From CAUZFZ01 sp963579025 (GTDB lineage Bacteria > Planctomycetota > Planctomycetia > Planctomycetales > Planctomycetaceae), in contig CAUZFZ010000010.1 of NCBI GenBank assembly GCA_963579025.1, positions 49,644-113,643 of the forward strand: a stretch of DNA of 64,000 bases. Reading direction: 5' to 3'. Position 1 is the first letter of the stretch. Every line of letters starts with the position of its first letter. This document shows, piece by piece, positions 1 to 8,286 of the stretch. Both the position numbers and the translations under genes were made by a program. Under the pieces are notes generated by a model. It saw nothing but the letters and a program-made list of their open reading frames with translations. It did not search any database and was not told the DNA's origin.

Positions 1-383
1 GGATCGCACCACATCTGGCAGTCAGCCTGCTGCGGCTGCTCGTAGGAAGGAGCCAGCAAGGCACACTCGTGCTTCCGGGCCAGCGCCTGCCAGTGCAAGT
101 CATAAGCGCCTGTCAGGCCGGACTTGCACGATCCCTCGCCGCAACCGTGCTGATGCACAACAACTCCACGCAGTGTCTCGACGTCTTCTGGAATCCAGAC
201 CGTGTAATTCACTGGAAAGATCAACTTCCCGGGGTCAGTCGAAGCCGCGCATCGCACCCGATAGTAAGGGGGATCTGCCGCTGGAAAGACGTCATACGGA
301 GCGGTCTGCGCGAGCAAACCCGCCGGCAGCGCCGAGAGCAGAATCGCCGAGCAGCATAAGAACGAAAATACCCGTGAAATCAT
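1..383 (-). CDS. Secreted alpha/beta-hydrolase-like protein (partial, C-terminus beyond window)
   Basis: The minus strand is open from an ATG at 383 to the window edge, giving 127 residues. Residues 1-26 form a signal peptide (hydrophobic core CCSAILLSALPAGLLA, cleavage near LLAQ-TAP). The mature part contains LIFPVNYTVWIP followed by VVVHQHGCGEG and LAPSYEQP. This arrangement, a beta strand then an HG-containing oxyanion-type loop, resembles the first strands of secreted PHB-depolymerase/feruloyl-esterase-like alpha/beta hydrolases. The catalytic Ser, Asp and His would lie outside the window, so the hydrolase call is an inference from the N-terminal pattern. Several Cys residues suggest disulfides in an exported protein. 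The Shine-Dalgarno is weak (GGGAC about 7 nt upstream). It is on the same strand as the lipid A genes but separated from them by 235 bp that contain nothing else I can support. Confidence 0.6.
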   Translation of the reverse strand, partial: MISRVFSFLCCSAILLSALPAGLLAQTAPYDVFPAADPPYYRVRCAASTDPGKLIFPVNYTVWIPEDVETLRGVVVHQHGCGEGSCKSGLTGAYDLHWQALARKHECALLAPSYEQPQQADCQMWCD

Positions 384-618
384 GGATCAGTCCCGTTGCT
401 GAGTAGGAAAGCCGGGTCTACACGCAGGTTGGAAGTCGCGAGTGGTCTCGCATGTTCGAATCGTACAGCCGTCGGACTCCCGCCAGCACCCTCACCATGA
501 AGTCACCCGGCCGGATGACGAGCCTGCACGCTATCCAACAATGCAGCGAGAGAATAAGAGTGTGATCAGAACGACCAATGTGCCGGCTTGCCACATTCTA
601 TGAATGGGCGCTGTCCAA

Positions 619-1650
619 CTAAGCCGCTTCGGCGGACTGCTGGTCCCACGAATTGCCAGCCAGTGACTGCAGCACACGCTCGGCCAGTTCGACCGCCGCG
701 AGCGCCGTCACTCCGTCGCATGTCGGCGTCTGCCCCGTTCGGATGCAGTGCGTGAACTCAGCCAGCTCTGCGGTGAGTGCGTCGGCGTCGCTGACCTGAG
801 GCTGCTCGACCTGAATAAACCGGCCGAAGATGTCCTTCTTAAGCTGTTCGACATTGGCGTCTGGCTGCATGGCCAGGTCGACAGGCGAGGCGCCACTCAA
901 TAGAGAATCGTCCGGCGTATAAGCCACGACTTCCCGAGTGTGGAAGTCAATCGAAACGGATTGCGCTGCTGACCAGATTTGCATTCTGCGGTGCGCGGTC
1001 GGGTTGACTCGACTGGCCGTCAGGTCGGCGATGCAACCATTACGGAACCGCAGCCGAACATTCACTATGTCCTCCTGATGGCTGATGACCTGTGTGCCGA
1101 TCGCATCGACAGATTCAACAGGCGAACTGACCAGACTGAGCACCAGATCGAGATCGTGAATGAGCAGGTCGTGCACAACTCCGATATCAGTGGAGCGGAA
1201 CGGAAACGGACTCACTCGCTCTGCCCGGATGTATCGAGGACGACTGCAGTAGTCACGTGCGGCCTGCATGGCTGGATTGAATCGTTCGACGTGACCCACC
1301 TGCAGGATTGTGTTGCGTTTGCGAGCCAGGTCGACCAGTTGCCGAGCTTCCACGACACTGGCTGTCAGCGGTTTCTCGACAAGCACTGGCAGCCCGCGCT
1401 GCAGGAATTCACTGGCCACGGACAGATGCATGGACGTCGGCACGACGATCGAGGCAGCATCGACACGTGCGATCGCTGAGCGAAAATCCGGTACCCAGTC
1501 GGCGTGAAAGTCGGCAGCCACCTGGCGGCCGATGTCTTCTCGCGGATCCGCGACAGCGACCAGATCGACTCCGTCCATACCGGCCAGGATGCGAGCGTGG
1601 TGTTTCCCGAGGGCTCCGACACCAACGACCATTGTTCGCAGTAAGCTCAT
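619..1650 (-). CDS. Gfo/Idh/MocA-family NAD(P) dehydrogenase, possible UDP-GlcNAc 3-dehydrogenase (GnnA-like)
   Basis: A 343-residue Gfo/Idh/MocA oxidoreductase. The N-terminal Rossmann fold has the nucleotide motif VGVGALG (9-15), the family EKP motif at 92-94, and a VGHVERFNP stretch at 118-126. The frame stays open upstream to 1842, but that extension is Arg-rich and overlaps lpxA, so the ATG at 1650 is preferred. It is the last gene of the ompH-lpxC-lpxA block, 91 bp after lpxA. In organisms that make 2,3-diamino lipid A (Acidithiobacillus, Leptospira), a Gfo/Idh enzyme, GnnA, oxidises UDP-GlcNAc at C3 and is encoded beside lpxA. The GHxERFNP segment also resembles annotated UDP-GlcNAc 3-dehydrogenases. 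No GnnB aminotransferase lies in the window, so substrate assignment remains inference; the family assignment is firm. Confidence 0.85.
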   Translation of the reverse strand: MSLLRTMVVGVGALGKHHARILAGMDGVDLVAVADPREDIGRQVAADFHADWVPDFRSAIARVDAASIVVPTSMHLSVASEFLQRGLPVLVEKPLTASVVEARQLVDLARKRNTILQVGHVERFNPAMQAARDYCSRPRYIRAERVSPFPFRSTDIGVVHDLLIHDLDLVLSLVSSPVESVDAIGTQVISHQEDIVNVRLRFRNGCIADLTASRVNPTAHRRMQIWSAAQSVSIDFHTREVVAYTPDDSLLSGASPVDLAMQPDANVEQLKKDIFGRFIQVEQPQVSDADALTAELAEFTHCIRTGQTPTCDGVTALAAVELAERVLQSLAGNSWDQQSAEAA

Positions 1651-1741
1651 TTTGTGTCGTCTCTGCGGGGCATCTTTTGAGTCGTTCCGGAGCTGATCGC
1701 TGGAACACATATTGGTTGATTGTGGCCGTTCGCCATCGGGA

Positions 1742-2602
1742 CTACGCCGCCTGCGCCGGTGAGAGTTCATCCGCTGGCGGTTCATTCCAATCCCGGAAGG
1801 ACTCGCGATAACGCCCCGCCTTACCCGACTGCTGACGTTCAATGAACTCGAACAGACCTCGCAGTTCCTGTGGCAGTTTGCCGTTCAGTTCTTCCTCGAA
1901 GGACGCCCGCACGGCGGCAATTTTCTCGCGTCGACGGAACAGCATTCGATGTGCCCGCTTCATAAGCTGAATGGAATCCTCGGATACTCCGGACCGCCGC
2001 ATCCCCACATCGTTGATTTTCACGATCCGGAAACCGTCATTGCCTCCGTCTCCGAACATGCAGGGTGCGACATCCTGCCGCACCGTGCTCTGACCGCCGA
2101 CAAATGCCAGCGTGCCAATTGAACAGAATTGATGCACGGCCGTGCCGCCAGAGACGATCGCGTGGTCATGCACGTGAACATGCCCGCCCAGCAATACGTC
2201 ATTGACCAGAGTCGTGTGGTCATACACATGGCAGTTATGTCCGACGTGGGCATGCACCATCATCAGGTTGTGACTGCCGATCCGAGTCGTGTGGTCCTCT
2301 TTCTCGGCTCCACGATGCACGGTTACACCTTCGCGGCAGTGATTGTCGTCGCCCATGATCAGCCGTGTGGGTGCTCCCGAATACCCGACGTCCTGTGGCT
2401 CACCGCCAATCACGCAGCCGTGACCAAACCGGTTGCCACTACCGATCACCGTGTGTCCCAGGATGCTGCAGTGACTTTCCAGCAAAGTGCCATCACCAAT
2501 CACGACGTCAGGGCCCACGTCGCAGAACGGGCCAATCTTCACATCCTGGCCGAGAACGGCCCAAGGATGGACCTGCGAAAGTGGTGAGATCTCTGGGGGC
2601 AT
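1742..2602 (-). CDS. lpxA: Acyl-[ACP]-UDP-N-acetylglucosamine O-acyltransferase
   Basis: LpxA catalyses the first step of lipid A synthesis, transferring a 3-hydroxyacyl chain from ACP to the 3-position of UDP-GlcNAc (or UDP-GlcNAc3N) in the cytoplasm. The 286-residue product matches family length. It has a left-handed hexapeptide-repeat beta-helix (about 10-185) and a helical C-terminal domain. The catalytic His is H122 in HVGHNC, equivalent to His125 of E. coli. GGEPQDVGY (66-74) corresponds to the LpxA loop that contacts substrate, and TAVHQF follows at 154-159. ATG 2602 is chosen over an in-frame ATG at 2632 because AGGAA lies 8 nt upstream and the longer form would overlap lpxC. The start is 13 bp after the lpxC stop, so the two are co-transcribed. 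The downstream Gfo/Idh gene raises the question of whether the substrate is the amino-sugar variant. Confidence 0.95.
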   Translation of the reverse strand: MPPEISPLSQVHPWAVLGQDVKIGPFCDVGPDVVIGDGTLLESHCSILGHTVIGSGNRFGHGCVIGGEPQDVGYSGAPTRLIMGDDNHCREGVTVHRGAEKEDHTTRIGSHNLMMVHAHVGHNCHVYDHTTLVNDVLLGGHVHVHDHAIVSGGTAVHQFCSIGTLAFVGGQSTVRQDVAPCMFGDGGNDGFRIVKINDVGMRRSGVSEDSIQLMKRAHRMLFRRREKIAAVRASFEEELNGKLPQELRGLFEFIERQQSGKAGRYRESFRDWNEPPADELSPAQAA

Positions 2603-2615
2603 GTTTGAGTTCCTG

Positions 2616-3500
2616 TCAGGCCGCGCGATCACGGATGGTCGGCTGACTCGATATGTTTGTCAGATGCCGGATCACGTCGTGGTTCATGCTGTGACCTGTG
2701 CGAGTGGCAACGAATCGGCCGCGGATATCACAACCGCACAGCGCAAAGTCGCCGACACAATCAAGCAGTTTGTGCCGGGCACATTCGTTGTCTGCCCGAA
2801 CTTTGTTATCAATGACTCCATCAGCTCCGAATACAAGCAGGTCGCGTGTTGTCGTTCGTTTGCCATAACCCTGCGCCTGCAGCGCCTGCACTTCGCTTTC
2901 GAGCACAAACGTGCGGGCAAACGCGATGTCCGAAGCGAACGTCTGCGGTGTGATTTCGAATGTGGCCGATTGAGCGGGAATCGGCGACGCCGGTCCGTAG
3001 TCGACCTCATAAGTGATCGACAGGCTGTTGCCCTCCGCGGGCATGGCATGAATCGAGCTGCGATCGCCCGCTGTCATGACGACATCGTGCGTAACGACGA
3101 GTTGCGGCTTCGCCGCGTCCTGCACTTCAAAGTCGGCTTCCAGCAGGCAGTCGACAACCGGTTGGCATGAGCCGTCAAACCCTGGAGCTTCCGGTCCGTC
3201 GAGCTGGACCAGACAGTTATCGACCCGCATCCCGGCCAGCGCCGCCATGACATGTTCGACAAGTTCGATCGCTGTCCCATTGGCAGCGATGCCCGTTCGT
3301 CGTTGACGTGGCACGAGGTGGTCGAGTGTCGCGGCAACGCGTGGTTGATTAGTGAGATCGACGCGCTGAAACACAATTCCGTGACCGGCAGGTGCCGGGA
3401 TAAATCGCAGCGTTATGTCCGCTCCGGTCAGGAAGCCGACGCCATTGATCGAGACTTCGCGGCGGATGGTCCGCTGCATTCGGATGCTGCTGTCAGGCAT
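2616..3500 (-). CDS. lpxC: UDP-3-O-acyl-N-acetylglucosamine deacetylase
   Basis: LpxC is the zinc deacetylase that commits UDP-GlcNAc to lipid A. The 294-residue product has the two-domain LpxC layout. The catalytic Glu and first zinc His are E82-H83 in VEHVMAALAG, and the other ligands are H243 and D247 in ARHKLLDCVGD. H270 in TGHSMNH matches the catalytic His near the C-terminus. The frame is open to 3599, but ATG 3500 has GGAG 7 nt upstream and starts the conserved N-terminus (QRTIRREVSINGVG). It is a single-domain LpxC, without the FabZ fusion seen in some phyla. It lies between ompH and lpxA on the same strand. A hairpin between ompH and this gene suggests part of its transcription may start independently. 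Confidence 0.95.
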   Translation of the reverse strand: MPDSSIRMQRTIRREVSINGVGFLTGADITLRFIPAPAGHGIVFQRVDLTNQPRVAATLDHLVPRQRRTGIAANGTAIELVEHVMAALAGMRVDNCLVQLDGPEAPGFDGSCQPVVDCLLEADFEVQDAAKPQLVVTHDVVMTAGDRSSIHAMPAEGNSLSITYEVDYGPASPIPAQSATFEITPQTFASDIAFARTFVLESEVQALQAQGYGKRTTTRDLLVFGADGVIDNKVRADNECARHKLLDCVGDFALCGCDIRGRFVATRTGHSMNHDVIRHLTNISSQPTIRDRAA

Positions 3501-3603
3501 GCTGACTCCTGTCCGAGGGCCGCACACTGCCGGTGGGTTCTGCGAAACTCGCCGATCCAGTTCCCGAGTCGGGGAGTGGGAACCAGCGACGACATGCACA
3601 TCA

Positions 3604-3638
3604 GAAGCCCGACCTCAATGGAAACAAGGCCGGGCTTC
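3604..3638 (-). terminator. Hairpin between ompH and lpxC (possible terminator or attenuator)
   Basis: Read on the minus strand, GAAGCCCGGCCT and AGGTCGGGCTTC can pair over 12 bp (one G-U) around an 11-nt loop. It lies 31 bp after the ompH stop and about 100 bp before the lpxC start. There is no U-tract, so it may be an RNA-processing or partial termination site rather than a full terminator. Confidence 0.45.
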
Positions 3639-3668
3639 GAAGTGATGGCATCTGAGCAACCGCTGCAA

Positions 3669-4331
3669 TTAATTACTGCGCGCGGGTGCGGTTCCACTGG
3701 TCTGCTGCGTGGCCGTGCGCGGTGCCGCGGCACCGGCAGCCGGTTTGTACTGACGGTTCAGGTAATCAGACACCGCGTCGGTGATGTCGTCCTGCGGCCG
3801 GCTGTATACGACCAGCTTGTTGAGCCCACTGGCCAAGTCCTGTGGATTGTTACTGCTTAACGGCGCACTGTTGAAGCGAATGATCATCGTGTAGCCAAAG
3901 TGTTTGGCATACAGCTCGACAACTTTCATCGCGTCAACGTAGACCGCCTCAAACACTTCCGCTTCGCGACGGCGATAGTGGACCTGGACCAGCTTGCCCT
4001 TGGCTTCGAACTCGCTGGACAGCCGCACAAGATCCGCTTCCCGTTTGATGTACTCAGGACTGCCGGGTTTCAGCAGCTTGAGTTCCTCTTTCAGCTTGTT
4101 GGCCTGCTTGGCAATGGCCTGACCTTCCGCCTGTTTCTGTTGCATTTCCGCCTGCAGGACTTCACGCAGATCTGTGAACTTCTTGTACTCCTTGAAGACT
4201 TTGGCCATATCGACAAGACCGATAATGGCCGGTTGCAGTTGAGGCTTTGCAGCCTCGGCCTGTCCAAAAGCGGGGACAGCCAGGGAACTCAGACATGCCA
4301 GTGTGACCAAAGATGCGACGGCTTTCTTCAC
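3669..4331 (-). CDS. OmpH/Skp-family periplasmic chaperone
   Basis: OmpH/Skp proteins are periplasmic chaperones for outer-membrane proteins and are commonly encoded next to lpx genes. The 220-residue product begins with a signal peptide (VKKAVASLVTLACLSS, cleavage near AFGQ). The Skp hallmark GLVDMAKVFKEYK at the start of the mature chain is followed by a long charged coiled coil (about 50-135: EMQQKQAEGQAIAKQ and onward) and a C-terminal strand region. The tail is Ala/Thr/Pro-rich and low complexity. An in-frame ATG exists at 4415, but GTG 4331 starts exactly at the signal peptide and has AAAGGAG about 10 nt upstream. The coiled coil is shortened compared with some Skp proteins but typical for planctomycete homologues. 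Same strand as lpxC/lpxA. Confidence 0.85.
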   Translation of the reverse strand: MKKAVASLVTLACLSSLAVPAFGQAEAAKPQLQPAIIGLVDMAKVFKEYKKFTDLREVLQAEMQQKQAEGQAIAKQANKLKEELKLLKPGSPEYIKREADLVRLSSEFEAKGKLVQVHYRRREAEVFEAVYVDAMKVVELYAKHFGYTMIIRFNSAPLSSNNPQDLASGLNKLVVYSRPQDDITDAVSDYLNRQYKPAAGAAAPRTATQQTSGTAPARSN

Positions 4332-4464
4332 GGCTTTAGCACTCCTTTGCTGGGCCGGGGCGCAAGCGGTCGGCGTCACCGGACCACGTGCAGCGCGAGA
4401 GGGAATCCAATTCACAATACTCGGGACTGTCGCACAGTTTCCGGAAATGCGTCAATACCCAATA

Positions 4465-4485
4465 ACGGGCGTCAGCATTGCCCGT
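4465..4485 (-). terminator. Hairpin directly after the phosphatase gene
   Basis: On the minus strand ACGGGC and GCCCGT pair around a 9-nt loop, starting at the stop codon of the phosphatase gene and followed by an A/T-leaning stretch (TTATTGGGTATT). A short stem with no pure U-run, so only a candidate terminator. Confidence 0.35.
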
Positions 4486-5687
4486 CAGTCGGCTGTTTGC
4501 CGCCGATCGAACAGGACCACCGACGTGTCATCGTGTCGGCCGGCGCCTTGTGTGTATTCGCTGGACGCGTCGAACAAGCGTTGCAGTGCGTCCTCCAGCG
4601 GCAGGTCCGTCGTTTCCTTGAGTGTTCGGATGATGCCGTCGACCCCGAACTGATCATGCGCTTCTGCATTGTCGGGGAACGCTTCTTCGATGCCGTCCGT
4701 GAACAACATGACGCGAGAGTTTGGTGGGACTGGCGTCGTGTAGACCTCGTACTCCGCATCGTCCATGATCGCCAGGGGTAAGCCACCAGCCTCGACACCT
4801 GCCGCGAGTTCCACCACGCCGGTGTCGAAGTTCTGCACAATCGGGGGCGGATGCCCGGCCGACGTCCACTGCAGTTCGCTCTTCTCGACGTTCAGAATGG
4901 CGTACAGCATCGTGATGAAACCTCCCTCTTCACTCACGATCGACTGCTCACACAGTTGCTTGTTGATCACTTCGACAAAGTGAGCCGTATCCCGATACTC
5001 GTGCGTGCGGATCATGCGGACCAGCGTGTGCATCGTCATGATCGACATGGCCGCCTTCATGCCATGTCCCGACGCATCGCCGACCAGCAGCACGACATTG
5101 TCGTCGGGGAGTCGAAATACGTCGTAATAGTCTCCGCCGGCCATTGTGACTGGCTGGCCACCGAGCACTCGAATCTGTGACGGCTCGTAGCGGCCAATGA
5201 TCTCGTAGCCGGCCGGAGCATCGACACGTTTCGGGATCACGGTCTGCTGCAGCTTCCGAACGGATTCCACTTCCTCGCGCAGCTTCTGAGCCAGTTCCTC
5301 GTTTTGCGCAGCACGCACCGCTTCGATTGTGCTGTCGAGGATTGCCTGCAGCATGAACATGTAATCGCCGCTGGCGTCTCGGATCACATACGCCTTCATT
5401 CCGTGCGCCATGAATTTGACGATACGGATGACTTCCTCGGTTCGACAGGCGCCGACAACGGGAACCTCCGGTCTTAACTTCCGGAACTGATCGAACAGGA
5501 AATAGCCGCCATCGACGTCAGGCATGTCGATCGACATCAGCACGACGTCAAAAGCCGTACCAGACGCGATCTGAGCCGCAAACGCGTCTGCACCGATCGC
5601 GGACGTGACTTCGTTATCGTCGATGCCCAGATACATCGAGATGAGCTCGACTTCGGTTTCGCTGTCCCACGCGACCAGTATCTTCAT
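4485..5687 (-). CDS. PP2C-type (SpoIIE/RsbU) Ser/Thr phosphatase with degenerate receiver domain
   Basis: A 400-residue signalling protein. Residues 1-120 have the size and pattern of a response-regulator receiver domain (MKILVAWDSE at strand 1, DVVLMSIDMPDVDGG at strand 3), but the phospho-acceptor Asp is Ser (S52) and the usual Lys-Pro near strand 5 is absent (YVIRDAS at 100-106). A coiled linker (about 121-152) leads to a SpoIIE/RsbU phosphatase domain with GGDYYD (184-189), GDASGHG (203-209) and a C-terminal DDTSVVLF. Those motifs hold the Asp residues that bind Mn/Mg. Such phosphatases usually dephosphorylate anti-sigma-factor antagonists in partner-switching pathways. ATG 5687 is chosen because the longer frame to 5933 is Arg/Ser-rich and overlaps recQ. 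Divergent from recQ with 194 bp between. No anti-sigma or antagonist gene is adjacent. Confidence 0.9.
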   Translation of the reverse strand: MKILVAWDSETEVELISMYLGIDDNEVTSAIGADAFAAQIASGTAFDVVLMSIDMPDVDGGYFLFDQFRKLRPEVPVVGACRTEEVIRIVKFMAHGMKAYVIRDASGDYMFMLQAILDSTIEAVRAAQNEELAQKLREEVESVRKLQQTVIPKRVDAPAGYEIIGRYEPSQIRVLGGQPVTMAGGDYYDVFRLPDDNVVLLVGDASGHGMKAAMSIMTMHTLVRMIRTHEYRDTAHFVEVINKQLCEQSIVSEEGGFITMLYAILNVEKSELQWTSAGHPPPIVQNFDTGVVELAAGVEAGGLPLAIMDDAEYEVYTTPVPPNSRVMLFTDGIEEAFPDNAEAHDQFGVDGIIRTLKETTDLPLEDALQRLFDASSEYTQGAGRHDDTSVVLFDRRQTAD

Positions 5688-5881
5688 TCGAACTCGATTC
5701 GAGATGCGTAGAGTTGAGGTGCCGGCCGGCCGTCGGGGATGAATCCGGAAGCGGAACGAACTGATTGTCCTCGAATGCTCCAATTCGCGCGTCGAGAACG
5801 ACGCCGGAACGATAGCCAACCGACTCCACCATTGCGACAATTGTCGACAGACACCGCTTTCAACCAGTTTCTGACGGACCC

Positions 5882-8083
5882 ATGCTGACCGACATTCTGA
5901 AGAAATACTGGGGGTACGACAGCTTCCTGCCATTGCAGGAGCCGGCGATGTCGTGCGTGATGGAAGATCGCGATTCGCTGGTCGTGCTGCCCACTGGCGG
6001 GGGGAAATCGCTGTGCTACCAGGCTCCGGCGTTGTGCCGCGAGGGTCTGGCCGTCGTGGTCTCTCCGTTGATCGCTCTGATGAAGGATCAGGTGGACGCT
6101 CTGCATCAGTGCGGTGTCGAGGCCGCGTTTATCAACAGTACGCAGACGCTCGCCGAAAAGCAGGCGGTTGCGTTTGCGGTCAGGCAGCGAGCGATCAGCC
6201 TGCTGTACATCGCTCCGGAACGGCTCGTCCAGGAGCAGACAATCGACTTTCTGAAGTCAACGGACATCTCGTTCATCGCCATCGACGAGGCCCACTGCAT
6301 CAGCGAGTGGGGACACGACTTCCGTCCAAGTTACCGCGGTTTGCGGACGTTGCGGGATGAATTCCCGCACGTCGCCATTCACGCATTTACCGCGACCGCC
6401 ACCGAGCACGTCCGCGACGACGTTGTCGAACAGCTCGGCCTGCGCAATCCTGAAGTACTCGTCGGTTCGTTCGACCGTCCGAATCTCGTTTACCGGTGTG
6501 AGCGGATCGATGGCCGCGTCACGCAAATCCGCGAAGTCCTGCAGCGCCACCCGCGCGAATCCGGCATCATCTACACCACGACTCGCGCCGGCACTGAAGA
6601 GTTGTCCGATCAACTCAACGGCATGGGACACCGCACGCTGCCGTATCACGCCGGTATGTCCGATGAGGATCGTCGACAGAATCAGGAGGCGTTCAAAGCG
6701 GAGTCCATCGACACGATTATTGCGACGGTCGCCTTTGGAATGGGCATCGACAAGTCGAACGTGCGGTATGTGATCCATGCCGGCATGCCCAGCTCGCTGG
6801 AGAACTATCAGCAGGAAAGCGGCCGCGCCGGTCGCGACAGTCTGGAAGCCGAATGCGTGCTGTTCTATTCGATGGGTGACTATGCACGCTGGAAACAGAA
6901 CGTCGAGAATTCGACGGGCAACATCGAGGCCATGCGGAAATCTTTGCGCGCGATGGTTGACTACTCGACGGGAGTCGTCTGTCGGCACCGCAGCCTGGTG
7001 CAGTACTTCGGACAGACCTACGAAGCCGAATCGTGCAATGCCTGCGATGTTTGCCTGGGCGAACTGGATCTCGTTGAGGATGCCCTGATCGTCGGCCAGA
7101 AAATCCTGTCGAGTGTGATACGGCAGGGTCAGAATTTTGGCAGTGAATACACGGCTCTGGTACTTAAAGGTTCGAGTGACCAGAAGGTTGTCCGCAATGG
7201 CCATAACCGCCTGAGCACATGGGGGCTGCTGAAAGACGAATCCCAGCAGGCCGTCCGCGACTGGATCGAACAGCTCGTCTCGCAGGACTTTCTGGAGCGC
7301 GTCCAGAAAACGGGAATGCAGGGCAACACGTTCAGCATTCTGGGGGTGACACCCCACGGACGGGAACTTCTGAAGGGAGAGGTCACTCCGCGATTAATGC
7401 GCGCGGCCGAAACGAAGAAACGCGAAAGCAAGCGTGCCGAGCGATTGGCAGTCAGTTGGGAAGGCGTCGACCGCGAACTGTTCGACGAACTGCGAATCCT
7501 CAGGCACGACATCGCCGTGGATGCCAGTGTGCCTGCGTACGTCGTCTTCACGGACGAGTCGCTGCGCGGCCTGGCCCGAGTTCGACCTTCATCGCTCGAA
7601 GGCATGCGCGACATCCGCGGGATCGGAGAAAAGAAACTGGCCGACTACGGCGAGACATTCCTCAACCGCATCCTGGAACACTCGCAGGCATCCGAACTGC
7701 CTCTCGACAACTGGCCGGCATCGACATCACCTGACGAACGCCCCGTCACGCCAGGCCGCCCGGCGACAGTCGCCCGCTCGGCCAAACCGAGATCGATGGA
7801 GATGTTTCGAGAAGGCGCGTCCATCAAAGCGGTCGCTGATGAAACCGGACGCGCGGAATCAACAGTCGGGGGATACCTGGTCGAATTCATCCAGGCAGAA
7901 GGCATCGTCGACCCGACCGGCTGGGTCGATCCCGCAGACTTCGATCGAGTCAGTGCGGCGGCTGGCAAATTCGGAACCGAACGACTGAAACCCATCTACG
8001 AGTCATTTGAAGGGAAGATCAGCTACGACACGATCCGCATCGCCATAGAGTGTCTCCGTAACCAGTCAGCATCCAGCTCCTGA
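5882..8083 (+). CDS. recQ: ATP-dependent DNA helicase RecQ with C-terminal helix-turn-helix
   Basis: RecQ is a 3'-5' superfamily 2 helicase acting in recombination and fork repair. The 733-residue product has Walker A PTGGGKS (37-43), DEAH box IDEAHCISEWG (134-144) with the RecQ-specific GHDFRPSYRGL following, and GRAGRD at motif VI. A zinc-binding Cys cluster (C..CNACDVC, around 365-392), an RQC winged helix (about 400-500) and an HRDC domain (about 525-600) follow. The C-terminus carries a helix-turn-helix (about 640-690, MEMFREGASIKAVADETGR), as in many bacterial RecQ proteins of this longer type. Length is above E. coli RecQ (about 610) because of that extension. The upstream Shine-Dalgarno is weak. 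Single-gene unit followed by a palindromic repeat. Confidence 0.96.
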   Translation: MLTDILKKYWGYDSFLPLQEPAMSCVMEDRDSLVVLPTGGGKSLCYQAPALCREGLAVVVSPLIALMKDQVDALHQCGVEAAFINSTQTLAEKQAVAFAVRQRAISLLYIAPERLVQEQTIDFLKSTDISFIAIDEAHCISEWGHDFRPSYRGLRTLRDEFPHVAIHAFTATATEHVRDDVVEQLGLRNPEVLVGSFDRPNLVYRCERIDGRVTQIREVLQRHPRESGIIYTTTRAGTEELSDQLNGMGHRTLPYHAGMSDEDRRQNQEAFKAESIDTIIATVAFGMGIDKSNVRYVIHAGMPSSLENYQQESGRAGRDSLEAECVLFYSMGDYARWKQNVENSTGNIEAMRKSLRAMVDYSTGVVCRHRSLVQYFGQTYEAESCNACDVCLGELDLVEDALIVGQKILSSVIRQGQNFGSEYTALVLKGSSDQKVVRNGHNRLSTWGLLKDESQQAVRDWIEQLVSQDFLERVQKTGMQGNTFSILGVTPHGRELLKGEVTPRLMRAAETKKRESKRAERLAVSWEGVDRELFDELRILRHDIAVDASVPAYVVFTDESLRGLARVRPSSLEGMRDIRGIGEKKLADYGETFLNRILEHSQASELPLDNWPASTSPDERPVTPGRPATVARSAKPRSMEMFREGASIKAVADETGRAESTVGGYLVEFIQAEGIVDPTGWVDPADFDRVSAAAGKFGTERLKPIYESFEGKISYDTIRIAIECLRNQSASSS

Positions 8084-8084
8084 A

Positions 8085-8148
8085 GTGGCGTAAGCTTCCA
8101 ACTTGCGACTGTCGGTCACAGGACGTCAGCAAGCAGGATGCTTACCCC
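8085..8148. repeat. Imperfect inverted repeat after recQ
   Basis: The left arm (8085-8107, containing GTAAGCTTCCAACTTGC) and right arm (8129-8148, containing GCAAGCAGGATGCTTAC) are imperfect inverted copies separated by about 21 bp. The first arm begins one base after the recQ stop. The layout (two short palindromic units facing each other) is that of a REP-pair element; it may also act as a transcript end. Confidence 0.5.
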
Positions 8149-8286
8149 GCTTTTCCGATCCGATGAGCCGGGGAAGCGACGGTCTTCTGAGTTGCGACAT
8201 CCATACCAGACACTCATAGAATCCCGTGCTGCTCGCTGCGTGGCACAGCGATGGTCCATTTCGACTCCACAGGCATCCGATCTCCT

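Noticed and set aside
430..480. TTCGAAT resembling a tRNA T-loop
   Set aside because: Flanking bases do not form a T-stem, and no anticodon arm, D-arm or acceptor stem can be built around it.
619..1842. Longer N-terminus for the Gfo/Idh gene
   Set aside because: The extra 64 codons are Arg/Ser-rich and overlap lpxA; the Rossmann fold starts at 1650.
6257..7357. 366-codon frame antisense to recQ
   Set aside because: Mirror of recQ codon structure; it covers the helicase core and has no signal, ribosome site or domain.
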